Assembly: GCF_014699035.1 (NCBI RefSeq)
Contig: NZ_JACXAA010000016.1
Span: 54,118 to 118,117, forward strand
Length of the DNA stretch: 64,000 nt
Source of the DNA: Spirosoma validum
GTDB lineage: Bacteria > Bacteroidota > Bacteroidia > Cytophagales > Spirosomataceae
Reading direction: 5' to 3'
Shown: positions 33,283-42,738 of the stretch, one piece after another
Numbering within the stretch: position 1 is the stretch's first letter
How the letters are laid out: every line of letters begins with the position of its first letter
Notes under the pieces: model-generated
Seen by the model: the letters and a program-made list of their open reading frames with translations, nothing else
The model's database searches: none
What the model was told of the DNA's origin: nothing
Made by a program: the position numbers and the translations under genes

Positions 33283-34929
33283 CTACTGATACCCCTGGTT
33301 TTGGCCAAACTCCGTTTTATTGGTTACCGCATCCAACTGAGTTTGCGGAATCGGACGTAGTACATGATGGTCCTGTAAGTTTACGGCATTATCAGGTGCA
33401 TAGGCTCGAATGCGTTCCAGCAGTTTGCCCGTACGTTTCAGATCGAACCAGCGAATTTGCTCACCAGCCAATTCACGAGCACGCTCATCAAGAATAAAAT
33501 CAAGGGTTACCTGAGCGGCTGTAATCTGCATAGCCGCCGATTTACCAGGTTTTGCGGCTCGCGTACGTAATACGTTAACGTAATCAGCAGCGGCTTGTAG
33601 ACTACCCAATTTCATTTGCGCTTCGGCGGCAATCAGATAGACTTCGGCCAGTCGAATCACGAACACATCGCGGGCGCTCTGAGCTTCGTTCAGACTGGCC
33701 CGCGTTGGGTCCATAAACTTCGATAAGGTTGGGTAACGCAGATTATCTTTTACGGTTCCGTTGGCGTTATAAATTTTACTGCGATCATACGTTTGGTATT
33801 TGCGCGTCGCTTCGAACGCATCCGGAATTTCTTTTCGGGTGCAATACACGGCCGTATCGCCCAGATTCATACCAGCAGGACGAGAGGTTGAATTCGCCAG
33901 CCAGACTTCCATAAACGAGCCTTCGTACCGGGCATCATTCTCGCTGTAGAGATCAAGTAAAAACCGGGTAGGCATGTAACGATTGAACGGACGCCCGTTG
34001 AGAATGTCACGTGTCAGGCCAGGTCGGTCGTCGTATTTCATCAAAAACAGCAGGTGACCGTTGTTGCTTCCCCGGCCATGCCCGTATGGGTTGAAGGTTG
34101 TGTTCAACAGGTCATTAATCGCCAGATTTGCGGCATAATCCACTACGTAAATAGCCTCTTTCGTTTTCAGGTTGCTCATTTTCCAGAGGTCGGCGTAGCT
34201 GGTTTCCAGCTTATACGTATTGCTGGTGATTACAGCCTGCGCCATTTCGAGCGCTTCTTTGTTCATGTTCCGGGTCAGGTACATGCGTGCCAGAAACGCC
34301 TGCGCAGCCCCTTTCGTCACCCGACCGTATTGCGATTGCGTAACGGGAAGGTTGGCTACCGCAAATTTCAGATCCTCAAAAATCTGGTTGTAAAACGTTT
34401 CAACGGGCGTACGGTTGGCCGTTGCAACAATGCCGTTTGTTTCCTCCGTCGTGAAATGAACTCCACCCCAGGTTTCAACAATGTGCCAATAGTAAAACGC
34501 CCGCAAAAAGCGAAGCTCTCCTTCCCGAACCGGACGTAACGCAGCCGAAAGCCCGGCGTTACCGATTCGGCTGATACCACCGTTGCACAGATTTACGGCC
34601 GCGTAAAACTCCCGCCATTCGCTTGCCAGGGCGGTATTTCCACCCTGTAAGTTCAGGTACTGCGTTAGGTCGCGGTACACTTCGCCTGCACCACTGGTCC
34701 AGATGTCGGTGCCGGTTTCGGCCATGTTATACGCTTCCTCTTTACCATACCACCAGCGTTGATACGTGTAAGCCGCATTAACCAGTGTTTCGAAGCCTTC
34801 GGGTGTGGTATAGACGGTTTCGGCGGTTAAGCCACTGGGGTTGTACTCTTCCAGTACGTCCTGACAGGATGCCAGCGTAAGCAGCAATACCGCCAATAAC
34901 CCCGTTTTTTTACCAAAAAATGATTTCAT
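33283..34929 (-). CDS. SusD/RagB family glycan-binding lipoprotein
   Basis: 548 residues with a lipoprotein signal ending at Cys22 (LLTLASC). The N-terminal SusD-like part (EEYNPSGLTAETVYTTPEGFETLVNAAYTY) and the C-terminal RagB part (RDVFVIRLAEVYLIAAEAQMKLG, DERARELAGEQIRWFDLKRTGKL) are both clear, with TPR-like helices. It is the lid and binding protein on the SusC transporter at the outer membrane. The gap to SusC is 20 bp, so they are in one operon. The substrate is most likely a pectin or rhamnogalacturonan oligosaccharide, judged from the downstream enzymes. Confidence 0.96.
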   Translation of the reverse strand: MKSFFGKKTGLLAVLLLTLASCQDVLEEYNPSGLTAETVYTTPEGFETLVNAAYTYQRWWYGKEEAYNMAETGTDIWTSGAGEVYRDLTQYLNLQGGNTALASEWREFYAAVNLCNGGISRIGNAGLSAALRPVREGELRFLRAFYYWHIVETWGGVHFTTEETNGIVATANRTPVETFYNQIFEDLKFAVANLPVTQSQYGRVTKGAAQAFLARMYLTRNMNKEALEMAQAVITSNTYKLETSYADLWKMSNLKTKEAIYVVDYAANLAINDLLNTTFNPYGHGRGSNNGHLLFLMKYDDRPGLTRDILNGRPFNRYMPTRFLLDLYSENDARYEGSFMEVWLANSTSRPAGMNLGDTAVYCTRKEIPDAFEATRKYQTYDRSKIYNANGTVKDNLRYPTLSKFMDPTRASLNEAQSARDVFVIRLAEVYLIAAEAQMKLGSLQAAADYVNVLRTRAAKPGKSAAMQITAAQVTLDFILDERARELAGEQIRWFDLKRTGKLLERIRAYAPDNAVNLQDHHVLRPIPQTQLDAVTNKTEFGQNQGYQ

Positions 34930-34949
34930 GTTCGCGATCCGATTTAGGG

Positions 34950-37900
34950 TTATAGATTGACGTTCAGGCCCAATACGTACAGTTTAGTCATCGGGAAGTT
35001 TTCCGATCCGCCCCGCTCCGGGTCATAATCCAGCTTGGTGAAGGTGAACAGATTTTTACCCGTCACATATACCCGAACTCCTCGAATTACCTTTGACCGC
35101 AGTAACGTAGCGGGTACGTTATAGGCCAGCGTAATATTCCGAATCCGGGCAAAGGTTCCGTCTACGTACCCAAGCGTGGACAGGTACTTCAAACCACCGT
35201 TTTTATTCGGACGAGGATACGCATTCGTCGGATTTTCGGGCGTCCAGTAATCAAGACCAGCCGTACTGTTACCAACGCCCTGCGCATCGAAACGGGCCGA
35301 ACGATCGGAGTTAATCATCTGACCGACACGGGCGTACAGAAATACGTTCAGATCGAACCCCTTGAATTTGACCGTATTGTCGAAACCACCGCTCCACTTT
35401 GGGCGATTATTTCCAAGAATGATCCGGTCGTTTACAGCGTCGATTTTCCCATCCCCGTTCTGGTCTTTTACCTTGATTTCGCCGGGTAATTGTGTAGGCG
35501 ATAGTTTAGCCGCCTGATCCGCTTCGGAGGTCTGCCAGATACCCTGTTTTTCGTAATCGTAAAACACGTTGATAGGTTGGCCGATGAACCAGCCGTTGCC
35601 AATGTCGTTACCCCCCGTAACCAGTTCCGTGATCTCTTCCTTGTTTTTGGTGAACGTAACGTTACTGGTCCAGCTCAGGTTTGGCGTGCGGATGTTGGTA
35701 CTTCCCAGCGTGACTTCAATACCCCGGTTGCGGGTTTTTCCGATGTTCTGCTTGACCGTCGTTACGCCCGTTGTTGGCGGCAAACCGCGATCCAGCAATA
35801 AATCTGATGTTCGGGTGTCGTAATAATCAATCGACGTATTGAGCCGACCATTGAACAGGCCAAAATCCAGACCGATATTGGTCGTGTTCGACAACTCCCA
35901 GCCCAACAGAGCGTTTCCGACATTACGGGAGAACGTATACGCCGGAACCGGTACTTCATCGAAACCAAAGGCCAGGCGGGTCAGCGTTGTCTGGGTGGCA
36001 TAGGGGCCCGATGGGTCGTTCCCGGCAATACCGTAGCTCGCCCGCACTTTCAGGTCGCTCAACCCTTTCACACCCTGCATGAATTTCTCCTCGATAATCC
36101 GCCACGCAAACGCGGCCGATGGGAAGAACGTCCATTTATTGCCCGGAGCCAGTTTTGAAGAGCCATCTTCCCGAGCCGTTAACGTAACCAGATACCGATC
36201 GCGGAAAGAGTAATTTAGCCGGGTCGCAAACGAAATCAGGTCGTTCTGCGAATACGCCGAGTTGATTTTAATTTCTTCAGTGGCACTCCCCAGTGAGTAG
36301 AACAGTTGCGAAGGCAGCAGTTGATTAACACCTGAAGCCGTTACGTTATCGGACTTGTTGTCGATGTAGCTGGCAATGCCGGTCAGCGTAAAGGCGTGCT
36401 GGCCAAGCGTCCGCTGATACGTTACGACGTTCTCCCAATTCAGGCTGGTGCTATTGCTCGCATTGTAGGTGGCCAGCGATTTACCCGTTAGTGACCGGTC
36501 GATGGATTTGGGCGACGAATAGGCTCCGTTACGAATCGAAGCCAGGTTAACGCCCACCGTACTGCGGAGGGTTAAGCCCTTGATTGGAGTTAGTTCGATA
36601 TACCCGTTGCTCAGAATGCGAGTGGTCAGAATGCCGTTGTTAAACACGTTGGGCTGCTCATCCGACAGCGGGTTGGCCGTTTGACCATCCAGCATAATGA
36701 AGTTAAAATTACCGTTGGCATCGTACAGCGAACCCAGCGGACTGATTTTGTTGGCCTGGTTCAGTGGATCACGGCGAACGCTCTGGTTGTAGTACGTAAG
36801 CTGGCTCTGCAACCCCACTTTCAGCCAGTCGGTAATGGTATAATCCACATTGAGCCGCCCCGTATAGCGTTTCAGTTCATCCAGTTTCAGAATACCTTTC
36901 TCGTTGAAATAATCAACCGATACGTACGACTTCAGTCGATCAGAACCGGCCCGGATACCGACCTGATAGTTTTGCTGTAACCCGTTGTGAATTAACTCGT
37001 TCTGATAATCGGTCCAGATGCCTTTTTGCAGGGCATCGTATTCGGCTACGTTCGTAAAAATGGATGGATCATCGGCCGGGCTTTTCCAGGCACCAGCCGC
37101 TCGCCAGGCTTCGCGTTTCAGATCACGAAAGCCGTTGATATCCATTGCTTTCGGGTACATGGTCACCTGCGAGATTCCTGAATACGCATTGAACGAAATA
37201 TCAGGTTTGCCCGATTTTCCTTTTTTGGTCGTGATCAGAATAACCCCGTTGGCTCCCCGCGATCCGTAGATGGCAATCGACGACGCATCTTTCAGTACGT
37301 CCATCGTCTCGATGTCGTTGGCATTGATGTCTTCCAGATTGTTGTACTGGATACCATCGACAATAATTAACGGTGCGTTGTTGCCGCCAATCGAGCGATT
37401 CCCACGAATCCGGATATTAACCCCCGCTCCGGCCTGGCCGCTGCTCCGGGTAATATCGGCACCGGCAATTTTGCCCTGAGCCGCTTCCAGTACGTTAGCC
37501 GTTGGCACTTCTTTCAACTGTTCACTTTTCAGCTGAACCACCGAACCCGTCAGGTCTTTTTTCCGAACGGCACCGTAGCCAATAACCACCACTTCATCAA
37601 GTGCGCTCACATCAGGAACCATCGATACGTTAATCGCACTCTGATTGCCAACTACTACGTCCTGACTTTGATAGCCAACGAAGGAAAACGTTAACGTAGC
37701 ACCAGCGCCATCAGGAACCGTTATCCGATATTTCCCGTTGGCATCCGTTGTCGCGCCCCGTGCAGAGCCTTTTACAACTACACTTACGCCTGGCAAAGGT
37801 GCATTCTTTTCGTCGTTGACTGTACCCGTTACGGCACGATCTACCGACTCATTTATCGGATTAACGACCTGCGAATGGGACTCTGCATCAGCCTCCAGCA

Positions 37901-38273
37901 CAATCTGTCCGCCCACAATCCGGTACGTTAGTTTCAGCGGCTTTAGTAACTCGGTTAGCGCTTCATTCAACCGTTTATCGGTCAGCGTCAAGGTAATAGG
38001 CTGGTTAACATTGATCGTTTTGGAACTGTAGACAAATCGGGCCGTCGTTTGTTGCTCTATCTGAGACAACACCACCCGGAGCCGTTGACCATCCACTTTA
38101 AGGGTAACGGGTCGGCTCATCAATTCCTGCCCATGCCCATCGAAGGCCACGCCTAAGCTGGCACAAATGAGTATCAGAAAAAGTTGAATAGCCGAAAATT
38201 TCATAAGCCATAGTAGTGTTTTCACCTGCTGGCCCGGAGAGCCACTGATACACACAGGTTCTCTTTTTTTCAT
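34950..38273 (-). CDS. SusC/RagA TonB-dependent transporter with STN signalling domain
   Basis: About 1107 residues. After a signal segment (MKFSAIQLFLILICASLGVA) comes the secretin/TonB N-terminal STN domain (about 50-110, SRPVTLKVDGQRLRVVLSQIEQ), then a carboxypeptidase-like Ig domain (VTGTVNDEKNAPLPGVSVVVKG), a plug (GYGAVRKKDLTGSV, AAQGKIAGADI, SSIAIYGSRGANGVI) and the beta-barrel. The STN domain is what talks to a FecR-type anti-sigma, and such a gene is the next upstream one. The ATG 57 nt upstream of this one is rejected because it only adds basic residues. The substrate is inferred as for SusD. Confidence 0.95.
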   Translation of the reverse strand: MKKREPVCISGSPGQQVKTLLWLMKFSAIQLFLILICASLGVAFDGHGQELMSRPVTLKVDGQRLRVVLSQIEQQTTARFVYSSKTINVNQPITLTLTDKRLNEALTELLKPLKLTYRIVGGQIVLEADAESHSQVVNPINESVDRAVTGTVNDEKNAPLPGVSVVVKGSARGATTDANGKYRITVPDGAGATLTFSFVGYQSQDVVVGNQSAINVSMVPDVSALDEVVVIGYGAVRKKDLTGSVVQLKSEQLKEVPTANVLEAAQGKIAGADITRSSGQAGAGVNIRIRGNRSIGGNNAPLIIVDGIQYNNLEDINANDIETMDVLKDASSIAIYGSRGANGVILITTKKGKSGKPDISFNAYSGISQVTMYPKAMDINGFRDLKREAWRAAGAWKSPADDPSIFTNVAEYDALQKGIWTDYQNELIHNGLQQNYQVGIRAGSDRLKSYVSVDYFNEKGILKLDELKRYTGRLNVDYTITDWLKVGLQSQLTYYNQSVRRDPLNQANKISPLGSLYDANGNFNFIMLDGQTANPLSDEQPNVFNNGILTTRILSNGYIELTPIKGLTLRSTVGVNLASIRNGAYSSPKSIDRSLTGKSLATYNASNSTSLNWENVVTYQRTLGQHAFTLTGIASYIDNKSDNVTASGVNQLLPSQLFYSLGSATEEIKINSAYSQNDLISFATRLNYSFRDRYLVTLTAREDGSSKLAPGNKWTFFPSAAFAWRIIEEKFMQGVKGLSDLKVRASYGIAGNDPSGPYATQTTLTRLAFGFDEVPVPAYTFSRNVGNALLGWELSNTTNIGLDFGLFNGRLNTSIDYYDTRTSDLLLDRGLPPTTGVTTVKQNIGKTRNRGIEVTLGSTNIRTPNLSWTSNVTFTKNKEEITELVTGGNDIGNGWFIGQPINVFYDYEKQGIWQTSEADQAAKLSPTQLPGEIKVKDQNGDGKIDAVNDRIILGNNRPKWSGGFDNTVKFKGFDLNVFLYARVGQMINSDRSARFDAQGVGNSTAGLDYWTPENPTNAYPRPNKNGGLKYLSTLGYVDGTFARIRNITLAYNVPATLLRSKVIRGVRVYVTGKNLFTFTKLDYDPERGGSENFPMTKLYVLGLNVNL

Positions 38274-38486
38274 ACTTTTAAGGGTTTTGTTAAATGGACA
38301 TTTGACAAACTCATTCCTCGTCCGGGTCAAGATTCGCGGTCTATCTGATGAGGAGTTAACTGGGCGCTGATTTATGCGGATTGCATAGCCAGCGTCTTTC
38401 TAAGCGGTCGGGAGATGGAGATTTTACGTCATAGGCGGCTGAGGTCGATTTAGTTGGTTCATTCGTTGCTGATCCAATAATGCCGG

Positions 38487-39515
38487 TTAGTCACCACACC
38501 CTTTTCCAGTGACCAGAATCGTCGTTCCCTGCACTTCGTACGTCGATTTCAAAGCTGCACAGATAATATCCAGCTGGGTATACAGCGACTGATTGGTCAA
38601 ATCAGCCGTTAAGGGGCAGTTATTCTGGCTTTCATTTTCCACTTCGATATCGATGCCATACGCCCGTTCGAGTCGGGTCAACACTTCCGATAAAGGCGTA
38701 TCATCAAACTGGAAGGAGATTGGCTTCTTCTCGATTTCGGCTGTTCGTATAACTTGAGGAGCCTCAACAAGACCCGTTACAAAGTGCTGTTCTTCATCAA
38801 AAAAAGTGACCGTCTGATTCGGACTTAACACGACACCATTTGACGTCGTCTGTTTTTGGGGCGCATTTTGATAAACAGCAACTCGTCCCGTCACTACGTC
38901 AACCCGCACCTGTTTTGTATCCGATTGACTTCTGACAAAAAAGCTCGTTCCCAGCACCTTGGTCACTACGTTGCCTGCGTGTACGTAAAAAGGTCGGGAA
39001 GGCATTTTCGCTACGGAGAAGAACGCATCGCCGGTTAGATAAACCGTTCGTTCTTCCGTCGTAAAACGTTTGGGGAAACGTAACGAACTGTGTGCGGCTA
39101 ATTTGACCGTACTTCCATCCTCCAGAGCGACAACGAGCGGACTGGCAGAGGCATTCGTTCGTTCGATCAGGTCTGCCCGATTAAGCGTGATGGGAGAACC
39201 GACTGAAACAGACGTATCATTCTGCTGGTGAGCAACGTACCACCAACCGATTAGGAGCAGAGATGCCGCAATACCAATCCATCGAAAACGATTGGTCCCC
39301 AATGGAATAATTCGCCCTGGTTCATCCTTAGGCATTTTGCGTTGAATCTGACTCCAGAGACGGTTCTCTAATTCATCCGTATCAAGCTCCTGCCCTGATG
39401 CCCCGGTTTCGGTTTCCAGTAAGCCATACCAATGCTCAACAAATGCTTTTTCAGCTGGTGTACATTCTCCGCGAAGGTATTTCTGTAAGAGTCGCCCAAA
39501 TTTTTTTCGGCTCAT
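38487..39515 (-). CDS. FecR-type anti-sigma factor
   Basis: 342 residues with a cytoplasmic N-terminus (about 1-72), one membrane helix (about 74-90, WIGIAASLLLIGWWYVAH), then the periplasmic FecR domain (ITLNRADLIERTN through GDAFFSVAKMPSRPFYVHAG) and a C-terminal DUF4974-like domain (PISFQFDDTPLSEVLTRLERAYGIDIEVE). It links outer-membrane SusC with the ECF sigma factor. It lies between the sigma gene (250 bp upstream, with a hairpin) and susC (213 bp downstream). Most likely it holds the sigma at rest and releases it when the transporter is loaded. Confidence 0.93.
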   Translation of the reverse strand: MSRKKFGRLLQKYLRGECTPAEKAFVEHWYGLLETETGASGQELDTDELENRLWSQIQRKMPKDEPGRIIPLGTNRFRWIGIAASLLLIGWWYVAHQQNDTSVSVGSPITLNRADLIERTNASASPLVVALEDGSTVKLAAHSSLRFPKRFTTEERTVYLTGDAFFSVAKMPSRPFYVHAGNVVTKVLGTSFFVRSQSDTKQVRVDVVTGRVAVYQNAPQKQTTSNGVVLSPNQTVTFFDEEQHFVTGLVEAPQVIRTAEIEKKPISFQFDDTPLSEVLTRLERAYGIDIEVENESQNNCPLTADLTNQSLYTQLDIICAALKSTYEVQGTTILVTGKGCGD

Positions 39516-39690
39516 GACACGGTAACAGCGGGTTTATAGTAGCTATGTCAAACAACCACACCCAAGACCGCAAATAATTTTATTAGTTATGAGAAAAATA
39601 CAAACAAAAGATAGAAATAAGAAAAATATTATCTAAATAATCCTATTGAGTATTATGAATAGTTTATAAAAGCAAAGCTGTTCAATACAT

Positions 39691-39733
39691 GACTGGTGTG
39701 CCGTCAGGTTAAGAACCTGACGGCACACCAGTC
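39691..39733. terminator. 20-bp perfect hairpin between the ECF sigma and FecR genes
   Basis: GACTGGTGTGCCGTCAGGTT (39691-39710) pairs fully with 39714-39733 across a 3-nt AAG loop. It stands in an AT-rich 250-bp gap. The core GTCAGGTT/AACCTGAC is shared with the hairpins at 28018-28037 and 30333-30352. Confidence 0.7.
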
Positions 39734-39765
39734 AGTTTTATGGAGTTAGTCAGGCTGGAATGAGG

Positions 39766-40344
39766 TTATGCGTAGAAAAGAAAAAGAAGACTTGGCAACA
39801 GGTAATCCCGTAAATAGGTACGTAGTGCTTTAATGGCCTGACTAAGATGGTATTCAACCGTTCGTTCCGGCACTTTCAGATGAGAGGATATTTCCTTCAC
39901 GGAATGATATTCCAGCCGGTTCAGTCTAAAAATCTGGCGTGTTTTTTCAGGAAGATCACTTAATTGTTTTTCAACAGCTTCGATCAATTCATCCAGATCC
40001 ATCTGCTCTTCGGTTGTCGATGATGCTTCCGGCAAATGAGCATACGCGTAATCCGCGTACTTCTCGTGAATCAGCGTTGATTTGATGTGATTGATGGTCG
40101 CATAACGAACGGCGGTAAACAAATAAGCGTCCAACCGCTCGATACGTAGCTCGTTACGTCGTTCCCACAATTTGAGAAAGATATCCTGGATGAGTTCTTC
40201 GACCACATCCAGTGAGTCAATTTTACGCCGGGTAACACTGTACAGCTTTTTCCAGTATCGTTGATAAATCTCCCGAAAAGCGGCTTCATCTCCCGTGCGA
40301 AGTCGGATAAGAAGTATCTCGTCAGGTATCGATTTAAGATTCAT
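39766..40344 (-). CDS. ECF RNA polymerase sigma factor (Sus-type)
   Basis: 192 residues. Region 2 is seen in FREIYQRYWKKLYSVTRRKI and LIQDIFLKLWERR, and region 4 in KTRQIFRLNRLEYHSVKEISSHLKVPERTVEYH (helix-turn-helix). The C-terminus is hydrophobic (DYLLPSLLFLFYA), as in other Bacteroidota members. It is likely controlled by the downstream FecR protein and switches on susCD and the pectin genes. The 306-bp gap upstream (40345-40650) is AT-rich and holds nothing I can name. Confidence 0.93.
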   Translation of the reverse strand: MNLKSIPDEILLIRLRTGDEAAFREIYQRYWKKLYSVTRRKIDSLDVVEELIQDIFLKLWERRNELRIERLDAYLFTAVRYATINHIKSTLIHEKYADYAYAHLPEASSTTEEQMDLDELIEAVEKQLSDLPEKTRQIFRLNRLEYHSVKEISSHLKVPERTVEYHLSQAIKALRTYLRDYLLPSLLFLFYA

Positions 40345-40650
40345 GAATGATCGTGTACAGTATCAGTATCTTTTGAACTTTTCCTGGAAACAGATAAAAT
40401 CGTGTAGTTCGGGTCTCTACACGACTCTATTATTAATTTCTGAAGTTTAATTAACTCTACCAAGCAAAAGTTTAATTATTTCTATGCAATCGTTACCGGG
40501 AACGTTGCCGTATCGTTTATTCGGCGCATCAGTACGTTAGTAAGTTTATCTATTTGGTGAAACAAGTATGGACACAATACGTAAAACAAGAAGAATTAAA
40601 TTATCTTTTTCAAAGATTACGCAAACGGGAGGAGTCGATTGACAAGCGAT
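40345..40650. other. 306-bp AT-rich gap without recognised features
   Basis: It separates the ECF sigma gene (start 40344) from the LytTR stop (40651), both minus. It must hold the sigma gene's promoter. I found no clear TAnnTTTG plus TTG pair, no hairpin of note and no ORF. Confidence 0.4.
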
Positions 40651-41409
40651 CTACATCCAGCGGCTAATGAACTCGCTGAACACATCTTTGTACTGATCAC
40701 TCACCGGAATGGTTGTTGGACCGATCTGTACGGAGTTCCGGGTAACTGAATTGATCCGATCCAGGGCGACGATGAAGGAACGATGTACGCGCATAAATTG
40801 CCGGGCTGGCAGCTTCTCTTCCAGAGTCTTCAAACTCGTTAGCGATAAGAGTGGTTTTGAGTCGCTCTGACGATACACTTTTACGTAATCTTTCAAGCCC
40901 TCGATGTACAGAATGTCGCTGTAGGCAATACGTACCAATTGATATTCGACTTTCAGAAATAAGTAATCTTCACCGATTTCGACAGGCGCAGCGGGTAGAA
41001 CCGCAACAGGTGTTGGCTCGGTACGTTGCACCAGTTCGAAATAGTTACGCGCCTTGCTGGCGGCCCGGAGAAATTCTTCGTAGTTGAATGGCTTGAGCAG
41101 GTAATCCAGCGCATCGACCCGAAAACCGTCAAGCGCAAACTGATCGAAGGCCGTTGTGAACACAATCCGCGTTGGGCGAGGTCCTGTATTGCTACGTTCG
41201 AGCACCCGGGCCAGTTCCAATCCCGTCAGGTCAGGCATTTGTATGTCCAGGAAAATGACGTCGACCCGTTGTTGCAGTAAAAATTGCAGCGCTTCTACAG
41301 CGCTGCTGAATCGGCCTTTTAATCCCAGGAAGGGTGTTTTTTCAATAAAAGCGCAAACGAGTCCCAACGCCAGGGGTTCATCGTCTACGGCAATGCAGGA
41401 GAGTGTCAT
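40651..41409 (-). CDS. LytTR-family response regulator
   Basis: 252 residues. An N-terminal receiver domain has phospho-acceptor Asp55 (FLDIQMPDLTG), acidic pair Asp9-Asp10 and a Lys in YLLKPFNYEEF; the C-terminal LytTR DNA-binding domain runs about 145-252 (FLKVEYQLVRIAYSDILYIEG, MRVHRSFIVALDRI). It overlaps the upstream kinase gene by 4 bp (ATGA), so the two are translationally coupled. Targets are unknown; the neighbouring TonB-type barrel gene at 42739 is divergent and could be one. Confidence 0.95.
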   Translation of the reverse strand: MTLSCIAVDDEPLALGLVCAFIEKTPFLGLKGRFSSAVEALQFLLQQRVDVIFLDIQMPDLTGLELARVLERSNTGPRPTRIVFTTAFDQFALDGFRVDALDYLLKPFNYEEFLRAASKARNYFELVQRTEPTPVAVLPAAPVEIGEDYLFLKVEYQLVRIAYSDILYIEGLKDYVKVYRQSDSKPLLSLTSLKTLEEKLPARQFMRVHRSFIVALDRINSVTRNSVQIGPTTIPVSDQYKDVFSEFISRWM

Positions 41410-42473
41410 GCCAGGTTCAGGGTAAGGTGTACACGGTATTCACCAGCCGGGTTATGGTCGTCAATAGCCAGACTATACTGCCCCGGATACAGCAAATCGA
41501 GCCGCCGACGCGTATTGGTTAGCCCAATGCCATTGCCGACTTCGAGCGAGGGCGCTTTTTGCACGAACAACGTATTGCTAACATCCATGAGCAATTGATT
41601 TTCTTTCTGCTGAATGTTGACACGAATCCAGCTTTTATCCATTGCGCTAACCCCGTGCTTGAAGGCATTTTCCACAAACGGCAAAAAGATCATGGGGGCA
41701 ATCGGCTGATCGCGCAGGGGCGAAGGCGTATCTACCGTAACGGTTACTTTATCCGTCAGCCTCAACTCCATAAGTTGAATATAATCGTTCAGAAAAGCCA
41801 GCTCTTTGCTTAGCAACGTAGTACCCGACTGGGTTTCATACAATACGTAGCGCATCATACGCGAGAGCCGATGGAGCGCTTCCCGGGCGGTATCTACGTC
41901 GATCAGCGTTAATGCGTAAATGTTGTTCAGGGTATTAAAAAAGAAGTGCGGGTTGATCTGCGCTTTTAAGAACGACAGTTCCGATGCCGTCTTGGCCTGC
42001 TCCAGAGCGGTCCGGAAATTGGCATCGTCCTGCCACTTCTGTAACATAGCGATGCTGGTACTGATTGCCAGCACGAGCAGAATTGAAAACAAGTTAGGCT
42101 GAATCCAGCCATACACTCTGGGTTGTCCCTTACCATCGGGATGAAAAGCACGGTGTACCAGCATGGGCAGATCAAACAAGTATTCAACGATTCCCAGTAT
42201 GATAAGCACGGTACAGATGATACCTACGACTGCCACTACGTACCGGCCTGTCTGACCACGTAACAATAGTCGGGGAACCAACCAGTACGAGTTCAGATAA
42301 AAGACGCACACGATCAGCCCAAAGAAGATGGCCTGCCTCACCCAGAATACGCGTGGAAACTGTATTTCGGACGTAAAGGAATGCGAGAAAAAAAGTAAGT
42401 AGCCCAATAGTCCCCAGCCCAGCACGTGAATGAGCAGGGGAACGTAGCGACGGGAAGCAAGCGTAACAGTCAT
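41406..42473 (-). CDS. LytS-type sensor histidine kinase
   Basis: 355 residues with four membrane helices in the first 145 residues, then the His_kinase region with phospho-acceptor His176 in QINPHFFFN, and a HATPase-like domain (PFVENAFKHGV, GNGIGLTNTRRRL). No separate sensing domain is seen, so the signal may come through the membrane part. It is the partner of the LytTR regulator with which it overlaps. The 265-bp gap upstream separates it from a divergent outer-membrane protein gene. Confidence 0.94.
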   Translation of the reverse strand: MTVTLASRRYVPLLIHVLGWGLLGYLLFFSHSFTSEIQFPRVFWVRQAIFFGLIVCVFYLNSYWLVPRLLLRGQTGRYVVAVVGIICTVLIILGIVEYLFDLPMLVHRAFHPDGKGQPRVYGWIQPNLFSILLVLAISTSIAMLQKWQDDANFRTALEQAKTASELSFLKAQINPHFFFNTLNNIYALTLIDVDTAREALHRLSRMMRYVLYETQSGTTLLSKELAFLNDYIQLMELRLTDKVTVTVDTPSPLRDQPIAPMIFLPFVENAFKHGVSAMDKSWIRVNIQQKENQLLMDVSNTLFVQKAPSLEVGNGIGLTNTRRRLDLLYPGQYSLAIDDHNPAGEYRVHLTLNLA

Positions 42474-42738
42474 AGTTATCGGGAAAGCTACAAGTTTAAA
42501 CCAAAAAGAAAAGCGCGACCTGGCTAATCGTCACATCTTCAGACTTTCCCGATGGTTTGGGCATTTTAACCGACGAACGGTTCGGTTTTTTATTACCCAC
42601 ATTTCGTCGGTGGTTCGTAGCTCATTCATCGGCTGAAAATGACAATCTGGCGACGTTTATGTCCTTTCGGTCTATTCCATTTTCAGGAGTAAATAAAGGA
42701 TTGTTGTTTTGGTCCATCAATCTGAAATAGCAATAACA

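Noticed and set aside
34054..34539. 161-codon plus-strand ORF within susD
   Set aside because: Antisense to susD, with no domain and no start signal.
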